Shown piece by piece: positions 1-9,551 of a stretch of DNA of 64,000 nucleotides; the first letter of the stretch is position 1; each line of letters starts with the position of its first letter. Both the position numbers and the translations under genes were made by a program. Under the pieces are notes generated by a model. It did not search any database. It was not told the DNA's origin and saw only the letters and a program-made list of their open reading frames with translations. The stretch spans positions 124,001 through 188,000 of the forward strand of contig QKXI01000008.1 of NCBI GenBank assembly GCA_003367665.1, written 5' to 3'. The stretch comes from Leifsonia sp. ku-ls. GTDB taxonomy: Bacteria; Actinomycetota; Actinomycetes; Actinomycetales; Microbacteriaceae.

Positions 1-1
1 C

Positions 2-3000
2 CTCGACGTGCAGGAGATCATCCGCGTCGCCAAGGAGTCCGGCGCCGACGCGATCTACCCCGGCTACGGCTTCCTGTCCGAGAACCCGGAACTCGCCGAG
101 GCCGCCCGCGCGGCCGGCATCGCCTTCATCGGCCCGCGCGCCGAGGTGCTCGAGATGGCCGGCAACAAGGTCACCGCGAAGGAGCACGCGATCGCCGCGG
201 GCGTCCCGGTGCTGAAGTCCACGCCGCCGTCGCGCGACATCGAGGAGCTCCTCGCCGGCGCCGACGAGATCGGCTTCCCGATCTTCGCCAAGGCGGTCGC
301 GGGCGGTGGAGGCCGCGGCATGCGCCGCGTCAACAGCAAGGCCGAGCTGCGCCCCGCGCTCGAGGAGGCCATGCGCGAGGCCGACAGCGCGTTCGGCGAC
401 CCGACCATGTTCCTGGAGCAGGCCGTCCTCCGGCCCCGGCACATCGAGGTGCAGATCCTCGCCGACGCCACGGGCGAGACCATCCACCTGTTCGAGCGCG
501 ACTGCTCGGTGCAGCGCCGTCACCAGAAGGTGGTCGAGATCGCGCCGGCGCCGAACCTGTCCGACGACATCCGCCAGGCCCTGTACCGCGACGCGATCGC
601 CTTCGCCAAGTCGATCGGCTACGAGAACGCCGGAACGGTGGAGTTCCTGCTCGACACCGCCGGCGACCGCGCCGGCCAGCACGTGTTCATCGAGATGAAC
701 CCGCGCATCCAGGTGGAGCACACCGTCACCGAGGAGATCACCGACGTCGACCTCGTGCAGTCGCAGATCCGGATCGCGGCGGGCGAGACCCTCGCCGACC
801 TCGGCCTGCGTCAGGACGCGGTGCAGATGCGTGGCGCCGCCCTGCAATGCCGCATCACGACGGAGGACCCGACGGCCAACTTCCGGCCGGACACCGGCAA
901 GATCACGACCTACCGCTCGCCGGGCGGCGCCGGCATCCGCCTCGACGGCGGCACGATCAACCCGGGCGCCCAGATCAGCCCGCACTTCGACTCCATGCTG
1001 GCGAAGCTGATCACGCGCGGCCGCGACTTCCCGGCCGCCGTGCTGCGGGCCCGGCGTGCGCTGGCGGAGTTCCGCGTGCGCGGCGTCGCCACGAACATCC
1101 CGTTCCTGCAGGCCGTGATGGAGGACCCGGACTTCATCGCCGGCAACGTCTCCACCTCGTTCATCGAGGAGCGCCCCGAGCTGTTCAAGGGCCGCGAGTC
1201 GAAGGACCGCGGCACCAAGGTGCTCAACTGGCTCGCCGACGTCACGGTCAACCAGCCCAACGGCCCGCGGCCGGAGACCGCCGACCCGGCGGAGAAGCTC
1301 CCGGCGATCGACCTGGGCGCACCGGCGCCGGCCGGCTCGCGCCAGCGGCTGCTGGAGCTGGGGCCGAAGGGCTTCGCCGAGGCGTTGCGGGCACAGAAGG
1401 CGCTCGCGGTCACCGAGACGACCTTCCGCGACGCCCACCAGTCGCTGCTCGCGACCCGCGTGCGCACGCGCGACCTGCTCGCCGTCGCGCCGTACGTCGC
1501 CCGCATGACCCCGGAGCTGCTCTCGGTGGAGGCCTGGGGCGGCGCGACCTACGACGTCGCCCTGCGCTTCCTCGGCGAGGACCCGTGGGAGCGGCTCGCC
1601 GCGCTGCGCGAGGCGCTGCCGAACATCAACATCCAGATGCTGCTGCGCGGCCGCAACACCGTCGGCTACACGCCGTACCCGACGCAGGTGACCGACGCGT
1701 TCGTGCGCGAGGCCGCCGCGACCGGCGTGGACATCTTCCGCATCTTCGACGCACTGAACGACGTCTCGCAGATGCGTCCGGCGATCGAGTCGGTGCTCGC
1801 GACGGGCACGTCGATCGCCGAGGTCGCCGTCTGCTACACCGGCGACCTGCTCGACCCGGCCGAGAACCTCTACACGCTCGACTACTACCTGCGCCTCGCA
1901 GAGCAGATCGTCGAGTCGGGGGCGCACATCCTGGCCATCAAGGACATGGCCGGGCTCCTGCGTCCCGGTGCGGCCGAGAAGCTGGTCGCGGCCTTCCGCG
2001 AGCGGTTCGACCTGCCGGTGCACGTGCACACGCACGACACCCCCGGCGGCCAGCTCGCGACCCTGCTCGCCGCCTCGCGGGCGGGCGCGGACGCGGTGGA
2101 TGTGGCGAGCGCTCCCATGGCCGGCACCACCAGCCAGCCGAGCGCCTCCGCCCTGGTCGCCGCCCTGGCGCACACCGAGCGCGACACCGGCATCCGGCTC
2201 TCCGCGGTCGAGGACCTCGAACCGTACTGGGAGGCCGTGCGCCAGGTCTACCGCCCGTTCGAGTCCGGCCTGCCGGGCCCCACGGGCCGGGTCTACAAGC
2301 ACGAGATCCCCGGCGGCCAGCTCTCCAACCTGCGCCAGCAGGCGAAGGCGCTCGGCCTCGCGGAGGACTTCGAGCTGGTGGAGGACATGTACGCCGCCGC
2401 CAACAACATCCTGGGCCGCATCCCGAAGGTCACGCCGTCCTCCAAGGTCGTCGGCGACCTCGCGCTGCACCTGGCGGCCGTGAAGGCCGACCCGGCCGAC
2501 TTCGCCGAGAACCCGCAGAACTACGACATCCCGGACTCGGTGGTCGGCTTCATGGCGGGCGAGCTGGGCGAGCTGCCCGGCGGCTGGCCGGAGCCGTTCC
2601 GGAGCAAGGTGCTGGCCGGCAAGAACGTCAAGGTCGGCGTCGAGGAGCTCTCGGCCGACGACGCGAGCGCGCTGGAGGGCTCGAGCGAGGAGCGCCGGGC
2701 GACGCTCAACCGCCTGCTGTTCCCGGCGCCGACGCGCATCCAGGAGCAGATGCGGGAGCTGTTCGGCGACCTCTCCGTCGTCGACTCGCTCGACTACCTG
2801 TACGGCCTGAAGCCGGGTCAGGAGCACGTCGTCGAGTTCAGCCGCGGCGTCCGCCTCTACGTGGGTCTGGAGGCCATCGGCGAGGCCGACGAGAAGGGCA
2901 TGCGCACGGTCATGACCACGCTCAACGGCCAGCTGCGCCCGGTGTTCGTGCGCGACCGCAGCATCGTGGTCGAGACGAAGGCCGCCGAGAAGGCCGACAC

Positions 3001-3223
3001 CGCGAAGCCCGGCCAGGTGGCGGCACCGTTCTCCGGCGTCGTGACGCTGCAGGTGGCGGTCGGCGACACGGTCGCGGCGGGCCAGGCGGTGGCGTCCATC
3101 GAGGCCATGAAGATGGAGGCCGCGATCACGGCCCCGATCGCCGGCACGATCGAGCGGCTCGCCATCCCGAAGACCCAGCAGGTCGACGCGGGCGACCTGC
3201 TCGTGGTGATCCAGCCGTCCTGA
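2..3223 (+). CDS. pyc: Pyruvate carboxylase, 5' end outside window
   Basis: Biotin-dependent anaplerotic enzyme that carboxylates pyruvate to oxaloacetate in the cytosol. The reading frame is open from the window edge, so roughly the first 60 residues of the usual ~1130 are missing. Visible in order: the biotin carboxylase ATP-grasp domain with a glycine-rich loop near residue 100 (GGGGRGMR), the carboxyltransferase domain starting near residue 471 (ETTFRDAHQSLLATR) with the catalytic region KDMAG near 646, and a C-terminal biotinyl domain with the EAMKMEA motif, whose biotinylated lysine is codon 3110-3112. All parts of the multidomain enzyme are on one chain. Identification is certain; only the true start is unseen. 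Confidence 0.97.
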   Translation, partial: LDVQEIIRVAKESGADAIYPGYGFLSENPELAEAARAAGIAFIGPRAEVLEMAGNKVTAKEHAIAAGVPVLKSTPPSRDIEELLAGADEIGFPIFAKAVAGGGGRGMRRVNSKAELRPALEEAMREADSAFGDPTMFLEQAVLRPRHIEVQILADATGETIHLFERDCSVQRRHQKVVEIAPAPNLSDDIRQALYRDAIAFAKSIGYENAGTVEFLLDTAGDRAGQHVFIEMNPRIQVEHTVTEEITDVDLVQSQIRIAAGETLADLGLRQDAVQMRGAALQCRITTEDPTANFRPDTGKITTYRSPGGAGIRLDGGTINPGAQISPHFDSMLAKLITRGRDFPAAVLRARRALAEFRVRGVATNIPFLQAVMEDPDFIAGNVSTSFIEERPELFKGRESKDRGTKVLNWLADVTVNQPNGPRPETADPAEKLPAIDLGAPAPAGSRQRLLELGPKGFAEALRAQKALAVTETTFRDAHQSLLATRVRTRDLLAVAPYVARMTPELLSVEAWGGATYDVALRFLGEDPWERLAALREALPNINIQMLLRGRNTVGYTPYPTQVTDAFVREAAATGVDIFRIFDALNDVSQMRPAIESVLATGTSIAEVAVCYTGDLLDPAENLYTLDYYLRLAEQIVESGAHILAIKDMAGLLRPGAAEKLVAAFRERFDLPVHVHTHDTPGGQLATLLAASRAGADAVDVASAPMAGTTSQPSASALVAALAHTERDTGIRLSAVEDLEPYWEAVRQVYRPFESGLPGPTGRVYKHEIPGGQLSNLRQQAKALGLAEDFELVEDMYAAANNILGRIPKVTPSSKVVGDLALHLAAVKADPADFAENPQNYDIPDSVVGFMAGELGELPGGWPEPFRSKVLAGKNVKVGVEELSADDASALEGSSEERRATLNRLLFPAPTRIQEQMRELFGDLSVVDSLDYLYGLKPGQEHVVEFSRGVRLYVGLEAIGEADEKGMRTVMTTLNGQLRPVFVRDRSIVVETKAAEKADTAKPGQVAAPFSGVVTLQVAVGDTVAAGQAVASIEAMKMEAAITAPIAGTIERLAIPKTQQVDAGDLLVVIQPS

Positions 3224-3258
3224 CGGCCGGCGGACGCGCCATCCGCGAGGGTGGCGTC

Positions 3259-3264
3259 TACAAT
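3259..3264 (+). promoter_or_regulatory. Putative -10 box for the MinD-like ATPase gene
   Basis: TACAAT lies 45 nt before the GTG at 3309, between pyc and the ATPase gene. A good ribosome binding site (GAAGGAG) follows it. No convincing -35 hexamer is visible, which is common for actinobacterial promoters. Confidence 0.4.
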
Positions 3265-3308
3265 GACGAGTCGCGGGAGACGCCCGCGGCAGAAGGAGAG
3301 CGCACGAC

Positions 3309-4658
3309 GTGGCAGAAAGGCCCGACGCCGAGACCCCGGGGGCGCGCGAGCCGCGCGACCTGGTGCCGGCCGACGACGAGCTGACGCCGGCGCGCCCGTT
3401 CGAGCCCGTGCCGTCGCTGGACGTGGAGTCGACCCTCAGCATCGCCGTCGACCTCCCGCCCGCGCCGCCGCGCGAGGTGCCGGAGGACGAGGCCGCGGTC
3501 GCGATCGACGACGTCCCGGTCGACCCCGGCTTCGTCGCCTCGCCGACCGAGCCGACCACCATGTCGGTGGCGATCGTGGCCTCGCGGCTCGCCGCGATGC
3601 CGGCGGATGACGCCGAGGCCGCGGCGGACCCGGCGCCGGAGGTCACACCGCTGCCGCCGTCGGAGCCCTTCGCCGGCTCGCGCCGTGACCGCCTGCGCGG
3701 CGAGCACTCGACGCAGCCGGAGCCGGCCGCGATGCTCACGGCCGACCGCCTGCTCGAGGTGAACCGGAAGACGCGGCCAGGGCCGGAGGGGCCCTGGCAG
3801 CGCTTCGTCTACAACGCGACCTTCCGCCTGGTGAACCTGGGCGACTCCGCCAAGGTGCGGGCGCGCAAGGAGCTCGACCACCGCATCCAGAAGCACCTGG
3901 AGGGCGGCGCGCGCTTCGTCCCCGTGCTCACGCGCAAGGGCGGCGTCGGCAAGACCACGGTGACCACGCTGCTCGGGATGGCGCTCGCCTCCGCGCGCGA
4001 GGACCGCATCATCGCGATCGACGCCAACCCCGACCGCGGGACGCTCTCCGAGCGGGTGCCGCGGCAGACCCGGTCGACCGTGCGCGACGTGGTGCACAAG
4101 GCGGCGAGCATCAGTGGCTTCACCGACTTCTCCACCCTGGTGTCGCGCGACGAGACGCGGCTCGACATCCTGGCCTCCGACACCGACCCGCTGCTGTCGG
4201 AGGCGTTCGACGAGAACGACTACAACGTGGTCGCCGACCTCTCGGCGCGGTTCTACTCGATCGTGCTCACCGACTGCGGCACCGGCATCGTCCACTCGGT
4301 CATGCGGGCGACGCTGCAGCGCGCCGACTCGCTCGTCATCGTCTCCGGCGGCAGTGTGGACGAGGCCCGCCTCGCGTCCGAGACGTTGACCTGGCTGGAG
4401 GCGAACGGCTACGGCGACCTGGTCCGCAACGCCGTGGTCGCGCTCAACACGGCGACGCACGCCACCAACCTGGTCAAGCTCGACGAGATCGAGGCACACT
4501 TCCGTTCCCGGGTGCGCGAGATCGTCCGCATCCCGTACGACCCGCAGCTGGCCGCCGGCTCGGTGGTGTCGTGGAAGGACCTCAAGCCGCTGACCCGCCT
4601 CTCCGCCCGCACGCTGGCCGCGCTCGTCGTCGAGGGCCTGCCGGCCGAGCGCGACTGA
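3309..4658 (+). CDS. MinD/ParA-like P-loop ATPase with long disordered N-terminus
   Basis: 449-residue protein. Residues 1 to about 150 are acidic and proline/alanine rich with no recognisable fold. A C-terminal MinD/ParA-like ATPase domain follows, with the deviant Walker A motif KGGVGKT at residues 210-216 and an [10 protein letters not shown] segment just after it. GTG at 3309 follows AGAAGGAG by 9 nt. Such proteins with long low-complexity N-termini occur in actinobacteria, sometimes linked to type VII secretion or chromosome/septum placement, but no secretion gene is nearby; the neighbours are pyc and def. The ATPase fold is clear, the cellular role unknown. Confidence 0.8.
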   Translation: MAERPDAETPGAREPRDLVPADDELTPARPFEPVPSLDVESTLSIAVDLPPAPPREVPEDEAAVAIDDVPVDPGFVASPTEPTTMSVAIVASRLAAMPADDAEAAADPAPEVTPLPPSEPFAGSRRDRLRGEHSTQPEPAAMLTADRLLEVNRKTRPGPEGPWQRFVYNATFRLVNLGDSAKVRARKELDHRIQKHLEGGARFVPVLTRKGGVGKTTVTTLLGMALASAREDRIIAIDANPDRGTLSERVPRQTRSTVRDVVHKAASISGFTDFSTLVSRDETRLDILASDTDPLLSEAFDENDYNVVADLSARFYSIVLTDCGTGIVHSVMRATLQRADSLVIVSGGSVDEARLASETLTWLEANGYGDLVRNAVVALNTATHATNLVKLDEIEAHFRSRVREIVRIPYDPQLAAGSVVSWKDLKPLTRLSARTLAALVVEGLPAERD

Positions 4659-4696
4659 GCCCGCCCGACCATCCCTCTGCTAGCGAAGGAACAGCC

Positions 4697-5188
4697 ATGA
4701 CCGAGCGTCAGATCCGCCTGTTCGGCGACCCCGTCCTGAAGACCCCGTCCGAGCCCATCGGCGAGATCGACGACGGCGTCCGCGGGCTGGTGGAGGACCT
4801 CGTCGACAGCGTCCTGCCGCCCGGGCGCGCCGGGGTGGCCGCGCCCCAGATCGGGGTGAACGAGCGGGCGTTCAGCTACAACGTGGACGGGAAGGTCGGC
4901 TATGTGATCAACCCGGTGCTGGTCGAGGTGTCGGGGGAGCCGGAGCTGATGGACGAGGGCTGTCTCTCGGTGCCCGGCCTGTGGTTCAAGACGCTGCGCT
5001 ACCCGTTCGCGCGCGTGACCGGCGTCGACCTCGAGGGCAACGAGATCGAGGTCTCCGGCACCGGCGTGCTGGCGCAGGCGCTGCAGCACGAGACCGACCA
5101 CCTCGACGGGAAGCTGTACCTCGACCGGCTGGACAAGGACTCCCGCCGCGAGGCGATGAAGCAGGTGCGCGAGTCGGACTGGTTCTGA
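4697..5188 (+). CDS. def: Peptide deformylase
   Basis: Metalloenzyme that removes the formyl group from N-terminal methionine of nascent proteins. All three family motifs are present: GRAGVAAPQ near residues 44-53, EGCLS at 87-91 (metal-ligand Cys89) and HETDH at 131-135 (metal ligands His131 and His135, catalytic Glu132). Length 163 aa is typical. ATG at 4697 is preceded by GAAGGA. It lies 38 nt after the MinD-like gene and may be co-transcribed with it. Confidence 0.96.
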   Translation: MTERQIRLFGDPVLKTPSEPIGEIDDGVRGLVEDLVDSVLPPGRAGVAAPQIGVNERAFSYNVDGKVGYVINPVLVEVSGEPELMDEGCLSVPGLWFKTLRYPFARVTGVDLEGNEIEVSGTGVLAQALQHETDHLDGKLYLDRLDKDSRREAMKQVRESDWF

Positions 5189-5199
5189 CCGGCGCGGCC

Positions 5200-5205
5200 T
5201 AGGAT
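5200..5205 (+). promoter_or_regulatory. -10 box, probable leaderless promoter of the epimerase gene
   Basis: TAGGAT ends 6 nt before the ATG at 5212, so transcription would start at or next to the A of the start codon. No Shine-Dalgarno sequence is present. The same layout recurs at many genes in this window. Confidence 0.55.
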
Positions 5206-5211
5206 GGCCGT

Positions 5212-6057
5212 ATGCGCATCGCGGTCACCGGAGGATCGGGCAAGCTCGGACGCACGGTCGTCCGCGAGCTGCGGAAGGCAGGGGACGTCGTCGTCTCCCT
5301 CGACGCGACGGGGGAGCGCGGTCCGGGCTTCGTGCGCGTCGACCTGACCGACTACGGCCAGACGGTGGACGCGATCCTCGGCGTCAACGACCAGCACGAC
5401 GGCTTCGACGCGATCGTGCACCTGGCGGCGATCCCGGCGCCGGGCATCCTGAGCGACGTGGCGACCTTCCACAACAACATCCGGGTCACGTACAACGTGT
5501 TCCAGGCGGCGCGCCGGGCGGGCATCCGCAACGTCGTGTACGCGTCGAGCGAGACGGTGCTCGGCCTGCCGTTCGATGTGCCGCCGCCGTACATCCCGGT
5601 GGACGAGGACTACCCGGCGCGGCCGGAGAGCACCTACTCGCTGGTGAAGCACCTCGAGGAGCAGATGGCGATCGAGCTGGTGCGCTGGGATCCGGCGCTC
5701 AAGATCGTGGCGCTGCGCTTCAGCAACGTGATGGACCCGGAGGACTACGCGGCCTTCCCAGCGTTCGACCACGACCCGTACGCGCGCAAGTGGAACCTGT
5801 GGGGCTACATCGACGCGCGCGACGGCGCCCAGGCGATCCGGCGGGCGCTGGAGTGGGACACCACTGGCTTCGACCGCTTCATCATCGCCGCGGCGGACAC
5901 CGTGATGAGCCGCCCCAACGCCGAGCTCGTCGCCGAGGTGTTCCCCGGCGTCCCGCTGAAGCGCGACCTCGGCGTCAACGACACGCTGCTGTCGATCGAC
6001 AAGGCGCGCCGCGTGCTGGGCTACGCCCCCGCGCACTCCTGGCGCGACGAGGTCTGA
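5212..6057 (+). CDS. NAD-dependent epimerase/dehydratase family protein (extended SDR)
   Basis: 281-residue extended short-chain dehydrogenase. It shows an N-terminal Rossmann fold with GGSGKLG at residues 7-13 and the catalytic Tyr142-xxx-Lys146 pair (YSLVK). The family includes UDP-glucose 4-epimerases and uronate dehydrogenases; the chain is somewhat shorter than GalE and the substrate cannot be read from sequence. The start is fixed by a TAGGAT -10 box 6 nt upstream. Its stop lies 1 nt from the stop of the convergent relE-like gene. Confidence 0.85.
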   Translation: MRIAVTGGSGKLGRTVVRELRKAGDVVVSLDATGERGPGFVRVDLTDYGQTVDAILGVNDQHDGFDAIVHLAAIPAPGILSDVATFHNNIRVTYNVFQAARRAGIRNVVYASSETVLGLPFDVPPPYIPVDEDYPARPESTYSLVKHLEEQMAIELVRWDPALKIVALRFSNVMDPEDYAAFPAFDHDPYARKWNLWGYIDARDGAQAIRRALEWDTTGFDRFIIAAADTVMSRPNAELVAEVFPGVPLKRDLGVNDTLLSIDKARRVLGYAPAHSWRDEV

Positions 6058-6058
6058 G

Positions 6059-6313
6059 TCAGCGGTAGACCTCGCGGCGGTGGCCGAGGTCGACGACGAC
6101 CATCAGCAGCACGTTGTCCTGCACCGTGTACAGGATGCGGTAGTCGCCGACGCGCACCCGAAAGCCCGGCCGTCCCCGCAGCGCCGTCGCTCCCGGAGGT
6201 CGCGGGTCCTGCGCGAGCAGTGCGATGGCGCCCTGGAGTCGCGGCAGGTGCTGACGGTCGACTTTGCGGAGGGCCCGGACGGCGGCCGGCCGCAGCTCGA
6301 TCCGGTAGCTCAT
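6059..6313 (-). CDS. RelE/ParE-family toxin of a type II toxin-antitoxin pair
   Basis: 84-residue basic protein of the RelE/ParE superfamily. The C-terminal half has the typical GDYRILY strand and ends in a GHRREVYR-like tail carrying basic/aromatic residues used in RelE mRNA cleavage. RelE-type members cut mRNA on the ribosome, ParE-type members poison gyrase; the spacing and tail favour a RelE-like RNase. Its ATG overlaps the antitoxin stop (ATGA), so the two are translationally coupled. Confidence 0.9.
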   Translation of the reverse strand: MSYRIELRPAAVRALRKVDRQHLPRLQGAIALLAQDPRPPGATALRGRPGFRVRVGDYRILYTVQDNVLLMVVVDLGHRREVYR

Positions 6314-6573
6314 GCGAGCCCGAGGTCGGCCTTCACCTGATCCCAGGGGATGTTCTCGCCTTCTTCGGCGAGGGCGGCGTCGAACGCGGCGGCGTCTTCG
6401 ATGTCTTCGAGCGCATCCATGAGCCGGTCGTACTCCTGCGGGCTCACGACGACGGCGGCGCGCTCACCGCGTCGCTCGATCGTCACTGGAGCGTGCGAGG
6501 CGCGCTCGATGACCTCGGCCAGGTGCTGCCGGGCTTGTGCGGCGCTGATCGTGTCCATGCCGTTAATGTACAT
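6310..6573 (-). CDS. Phd/YefM-family antitoxin
   Basis: 87-residue antitoxin with the N-terminal Phd/YefM DNA-binding fold (DTISAAQARQHLAEVIERA) and an acidic C-terminal toxin-neutralising region. Two ATGs are possible. The one at 6573 has GGAG 6 nt upstream, while the one at 6558 has no ribosome binding site, so 6573 is chosen. It lies upstream of the relE-like toxin, as is usual for this class, and probably represses its own operon through the TGTACA boxes at 6565-6595. Confidence 0.88.
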   Translation of the reverse strand: MYINGMDTISAAQARQHLAEVIERASHAPVTIERRGERAAVVVSPQEYDRLMDALEDIEDAAAFDAALAEEGENIPWDQVKADLGLA

Positions 6574-6595
6574 TCCGCGCTCCACGATGTACAAC
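6565..6595 (-). promoter_or_regulatory. Toxin-antitoxin operator: two TGTACA boxes
   Basis: Two palindromic TGTACA cores lie at 6567-6572 and 6588-6593, 21 bp centre to centre, so on the same face of the helix. The first sits in the perfect 10-mer AATGTACATT. TGTACA is the known core recognised by E. coli YefM. The first box overlaps the antitoxin start codon and the second lies just upstream of the ribosome binding site. Confidence 0.75.
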
Positions 6596-6608
6596 CTTCC
6601 GCTGCGAC

Positions 6609-8438
6609 TCAGTGCGCGAGCGAGAAGCCCTCGGTGCGGGGGTTGTCGCTGTAGATGCCGTCGATGACGTCGGCGAAGTCGGCCAGGATGACGTTGCGCT
6701 TGATGCTCAGCTTCGGCGTCAGGTGGCCGCTGGCCTCGGTCAGCTCGGTCGCGAGCACGACGAACTTGCGGATGCTCTCCGCGCGCGAGACGCCCGCGTT
6801 GGCGTGATCGACGGCGCGCTGGATCTCGGCGTGGACGGTCGGGTTGACGGACGCCTCGGCGAGGGTCATGTCCTTGTCCTCGCCGTTGTTGGCGAGCCAG
6901 GACGGCAGCATCTCGGTGTCGAGCGTGATGAGGGCGGAGATGAACGGCTTCTGGTCGCCGACCACGACGACCTGGCCGACCAGCGGGTTGGCCCGGATCG
7001 GGTCCTCCAGCGCGGCGGGGGAGACGTTCTTGCCGCCGGCGGTGACGATGATCTCCTTCTTGCGGCCGGTGATGGTCAGGTAGCCGTCGGCGTCGAACGA
7101 GCCCAGGTCGCCGGTCTTGAACCAGCCATCCTCGAAGGCGGCGGCGGTGGCCTCCGGGTTCTTCCAGTACTCCTTGAAGACGTTGATGCCGCGCACCTGG
7201 ATCTCGCCGTCCTCCGCCAGGCGCAGGTCGACGCCCGGGAGGGCCGGGCCGACGGTGCCGATCTTGAACATGTCCGGCCGGTTCACGGTCGCGGGAGCGG
7301 TGGTCTCGGTCAGGCCGTAGCCCTCGAGCACCTTGATGCCCAGGCTGTGGAAGAAGTGGCCGAGGTGCGCGCCGAGCGGGGCGGAGCCCGAGACCGCGTA
7401 CTTCACCCGGCCGCCCATCGCCGCGCGGAGCTTGGAGAAGACCAGGCGGTCGTAGAGGGCGAACTTGAGCTTCAGCCCGAACGGCACCGACCCGGCCTCG
7501 ACGGCCTTCGAGTGCTCGACGGCCACCTCGACCGCGGCGCGGAAGATCTTGCCGCGGCCGCCCGACTCCGCCTTCTGCTCGGCCGAGTTGTAGACCTTCT
7601 CGAACACCCGCGGCACGGCCAGCAGGAACGTCGGCTTGAAGCTGGCCAGCGCCGGCAGCAGCTGCTTGGTGTCGGCCTGGTGGCCGACCTTCACCCCGCC
7701 GGTCACGCACAGCACCGCGATGAAGCGGGCGAACACGTGCGCGGTCGTGATGAACAGCAGCGTGGAGGCGCCGCCCGGCTGCTGCACGACCTCCTTGAGC
7801 GCCTCGGCCGAGTTGCGGGCGAGCTCGACGAAGTTGGAGTGCGTGAGCACGCATCCCTTCGGCCGCCCGGTGGAGCCGGAGGTGTAGATCAGGGTGCCGA
7901 TGTCGGAGCCGACCGCGAGGCGGCGCCGGCGCTCGATCTCCTCGTCCGGGACGTCCTTCCCGGCCGCGACGAGCTTGTCCAGGTCGCCCAGGTGCAGCTG
8001 CCACACGGTGTCGATGAGCGGGAGCTCGGGGTGCACCTCGTCGAAGCGCGCGTGCATCTCCGCGGTCTCCAGGAACACCGCGATGGCGCCGGAGTCGGAC
8101 ATGTTCCACTGGATCTGCGCGGGGGAGGAGGTCTCGTAGATCGGCACGAGCACGGCGCCCGCGAACCAGGTGGCGAAGTCGATGAGGGTCCACTCGTAGC
8201 GCGTCTTCGACATCAGCCCGATCTTGTCGCCCGGCTGGATGCCCGAGGCGACGAGGCCCTTCGCCAGCGCGATCACCTGGCGGTGGAACTCGGCGGCCGT
8301 GACGTCCTTCCAGCCGTTGCCGTCCGGGAGGCTGAACAGCGCCTGGTCCGGGGTCTCGGCGACGCGCTGCACCAGCAGGTCGGTGGCGTTGGCCTCGGGG
8401 TCGAGCGGGACGACGACGGGGGTTTCGAACAGATTCAC
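6609..8438 (-). CDS. Long-chain fatty acid-CoA ligase (FadD15-like)
   Basis: 609-residue AMP-forming acyl-CoA synthetase, which activates free fatty acids to acyl-CoA through an acyl-adenylate. The P-loop AMP-binding motif YTSGSTGRPKG lies near residues 182-192. Later come the GYGLTE motif, the TGDLG region and the GRKKEII motif with a catalytic lysine region. GTG at 8438 has GGGAGC upstream. It resembles the long-chain, bubblegum-type subfamily that includes M. tuberculosis FadD15, which sits in the same conserved neighbourhood. It is divergent from the glucokinase gene. Confidence 0.92.
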   Translation of the reverse strand: MNLFETPVVVPLDPEANATDLLVQRVAETPDQALFSLPDGNGWKDVTAAEFHRQVIALAKGLVASGIQPGDKIGLMSKTRYEWTLIDFATWFAGAVLVPIYETSSPAQIQWNMSDSGAIAVFLETAEMHARFDEVHPELPLIDTVWQLHLGDLDKLVAAGKDVPDEEIERRRRLAVGSDIGTLIYTSGSTGRPKGCVLTHSNFVELARNSAEALKEVVQQPGGASTLLFITTAHVFARFIAVLCVTGGVKVGHQADTKQLLPALASFKPTFLLAVPRVFEKVYNSAEQKAESGGRGKIFRAAVEVAVEHSKAVEAGSVPFGLKLKFALYDRLVFSKLRAAMGGRVKYAVSGSAPLGAHLGHFFHSLGIKVLEGYGLTETTAPATVNRPDMFKIGTVGPALPGVDLRLAEDGEIQVRGINVFKEYWKNPEATAAAFEDGWFKTGDLGSFDADGYLTITGRKKEIIVTAGGKNVSPAALEDPIRANPLVGQVVVVGDQKPFISALITLDTEMLPSWLANNGEDKDMTLAEASVNPTVHAEIQRAVDHANAGVSRAESIRKFVVLATELTEASGHLTPKLSIKRNVILADFADVIDGIYSDNPRTEGFSLAH

Positions 8439-8586
8439 GGTAGCTCCCTCGATACCGGCGGACGGTCGGACGACCGAATGGCTTCGGCCCTATCGGTTGA
8501 TTACACTCTAGATGGTTCGGCTGGGGGTCCTCTCGACCCGCCGCCGCTCGCGCCCCACCGCCCCCACCCCCGCAGGAAGGCCATAC

Positions 8587-9537
8587 GTGCACGCCATCGG
8601 CATCGACATCGGAGGGACCAAGATCGCGGGGGCCGTCGTCGACGAGCTCGGCGCGATCGTGCGGGAGGACCGGGTGCCCACCGACGCGAGCCGTCCGGAG
8701 GAGATCGAGAACGCGGTCGTCGCGATGGTCCAGCGACTCTCCGACGGGCCGGAGGAGATCGCCGGCGCCGGGGTCGCGGCGGCCGGCTTCATCGACGCCG
8801 CGCAGTCGACCGTGTACTACGCGCCCAACATCAACTGGCGCCACGAGCCGTTCCGGGACAAGCTCGAGGCCCGCCTCGACCTCCCGGTGATCATCGAGAA
8901 CGACGCCAACGCGGCCGGCTGGGCCGAGTTCCGCTACGGCGCGGGCCGGCTGGTCTCCGACATGGTGGTCCTCACGATCGGGACGGGCGTTGGCGGCGCG
9001 ATCGTCAGCAACGACCGGCTGTTCCGCGGCGGCTTCGGCGCGGGCGCCGAGATCGGCCACATGCGCGTCGTGCCGGGCGGGCTCCCGTGCGGCTGCGGCG
9101 CGCACGGCTGCATCGAGCAGTACGGCTCGGGCCGCGCCCTGCAGCGCATGGCGAACGAGCTCGCCGACGCCGGCGGCATCGGCCAGGGCCTCGCCGACGT
9201 CCGGGCGCGCACCGGCGCGCTCACCGGAGCCGACATCAGCGCGCTCATCGGCGCGGGGGACCCCGGAGCGCTTGCCGCGCTGCGGCAGCTCGGCGACTGG
9301 CTCGGACAGGCCTGCGCCAGCCTCGGCGCCATCCTCGACCCGCAGCTGTTCGTCTTCGGCGGCGGCGTCGCGCAGGCCGGGGAGCTGCTGCTGGAGCCGA
9401 TCCGGCTCGCCTACCTGGAGAACCTGCCGGCGCGCGGGTTCCACCCGGAGCCGGAGTTCGCGATCGCCGAGCTGGTGAACGACGCCGGGGTGGTCGGGGC
9501 GGCCGACCTGGCGCGGCTGCACGCCTCCTCGCTCTAG
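8587..9537 (+). CDS. glk: ROK-family glucokinase
   Basis: Probable ATP- or polyphosphate-dependent glucose kinase of the ROK family, feeding glycolysis. Residues 5-12 hold the phosphate-binding GIDIGGTK motif, and the ROK zinc motif CGCGAHGCIEQYGSG lies near residues 168-182. No N-terminal helix-turn-helix is present, so this is a kinase and not a ROK repressor. GTG at 8587 is chosen because AGGAAGG lies just upstream and the IGIDIGG motif then falls at the usual place; an in-frame ATG at 8512 has no such support. Length 316 aa is typical. Confidence 0.9.
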   Translation: MHAIGIDIGGTKIAGAVVDELGAIVREDRVPTDASRPEEIENAVVAMVQRLSDGPEEIAGAGVAAAGFIDAAQSTVYYAPNINWRHEPFRDKLEARLDLPVIIENDANAAGWAEFRYGAGRLVSDMVVLTIGTGVGGAIVSNDRLFRGGFGAGAEIGHMRVVPGGLPCGCGAHGCIEQYGSGRALQRMANELADAGGIGQGLADVRARTGALTGADISALIGAGDPGALAALRQLGDWLGQACASLGAILDPQLFVFGGGVAQAGELLLEPIRLAYLENLPARGFHPEPEFAIAELVNDAGVVGAADLARLHASSL

Positions 9538-9551
9538 GCGCGGCTCGGGGT

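Noticed and set aside
8502-8507. TACACT as a promoter -10 for glucokinase
   Set aside because: No -35 partner and a long leader; too weak to list as a feature in such a short gap.
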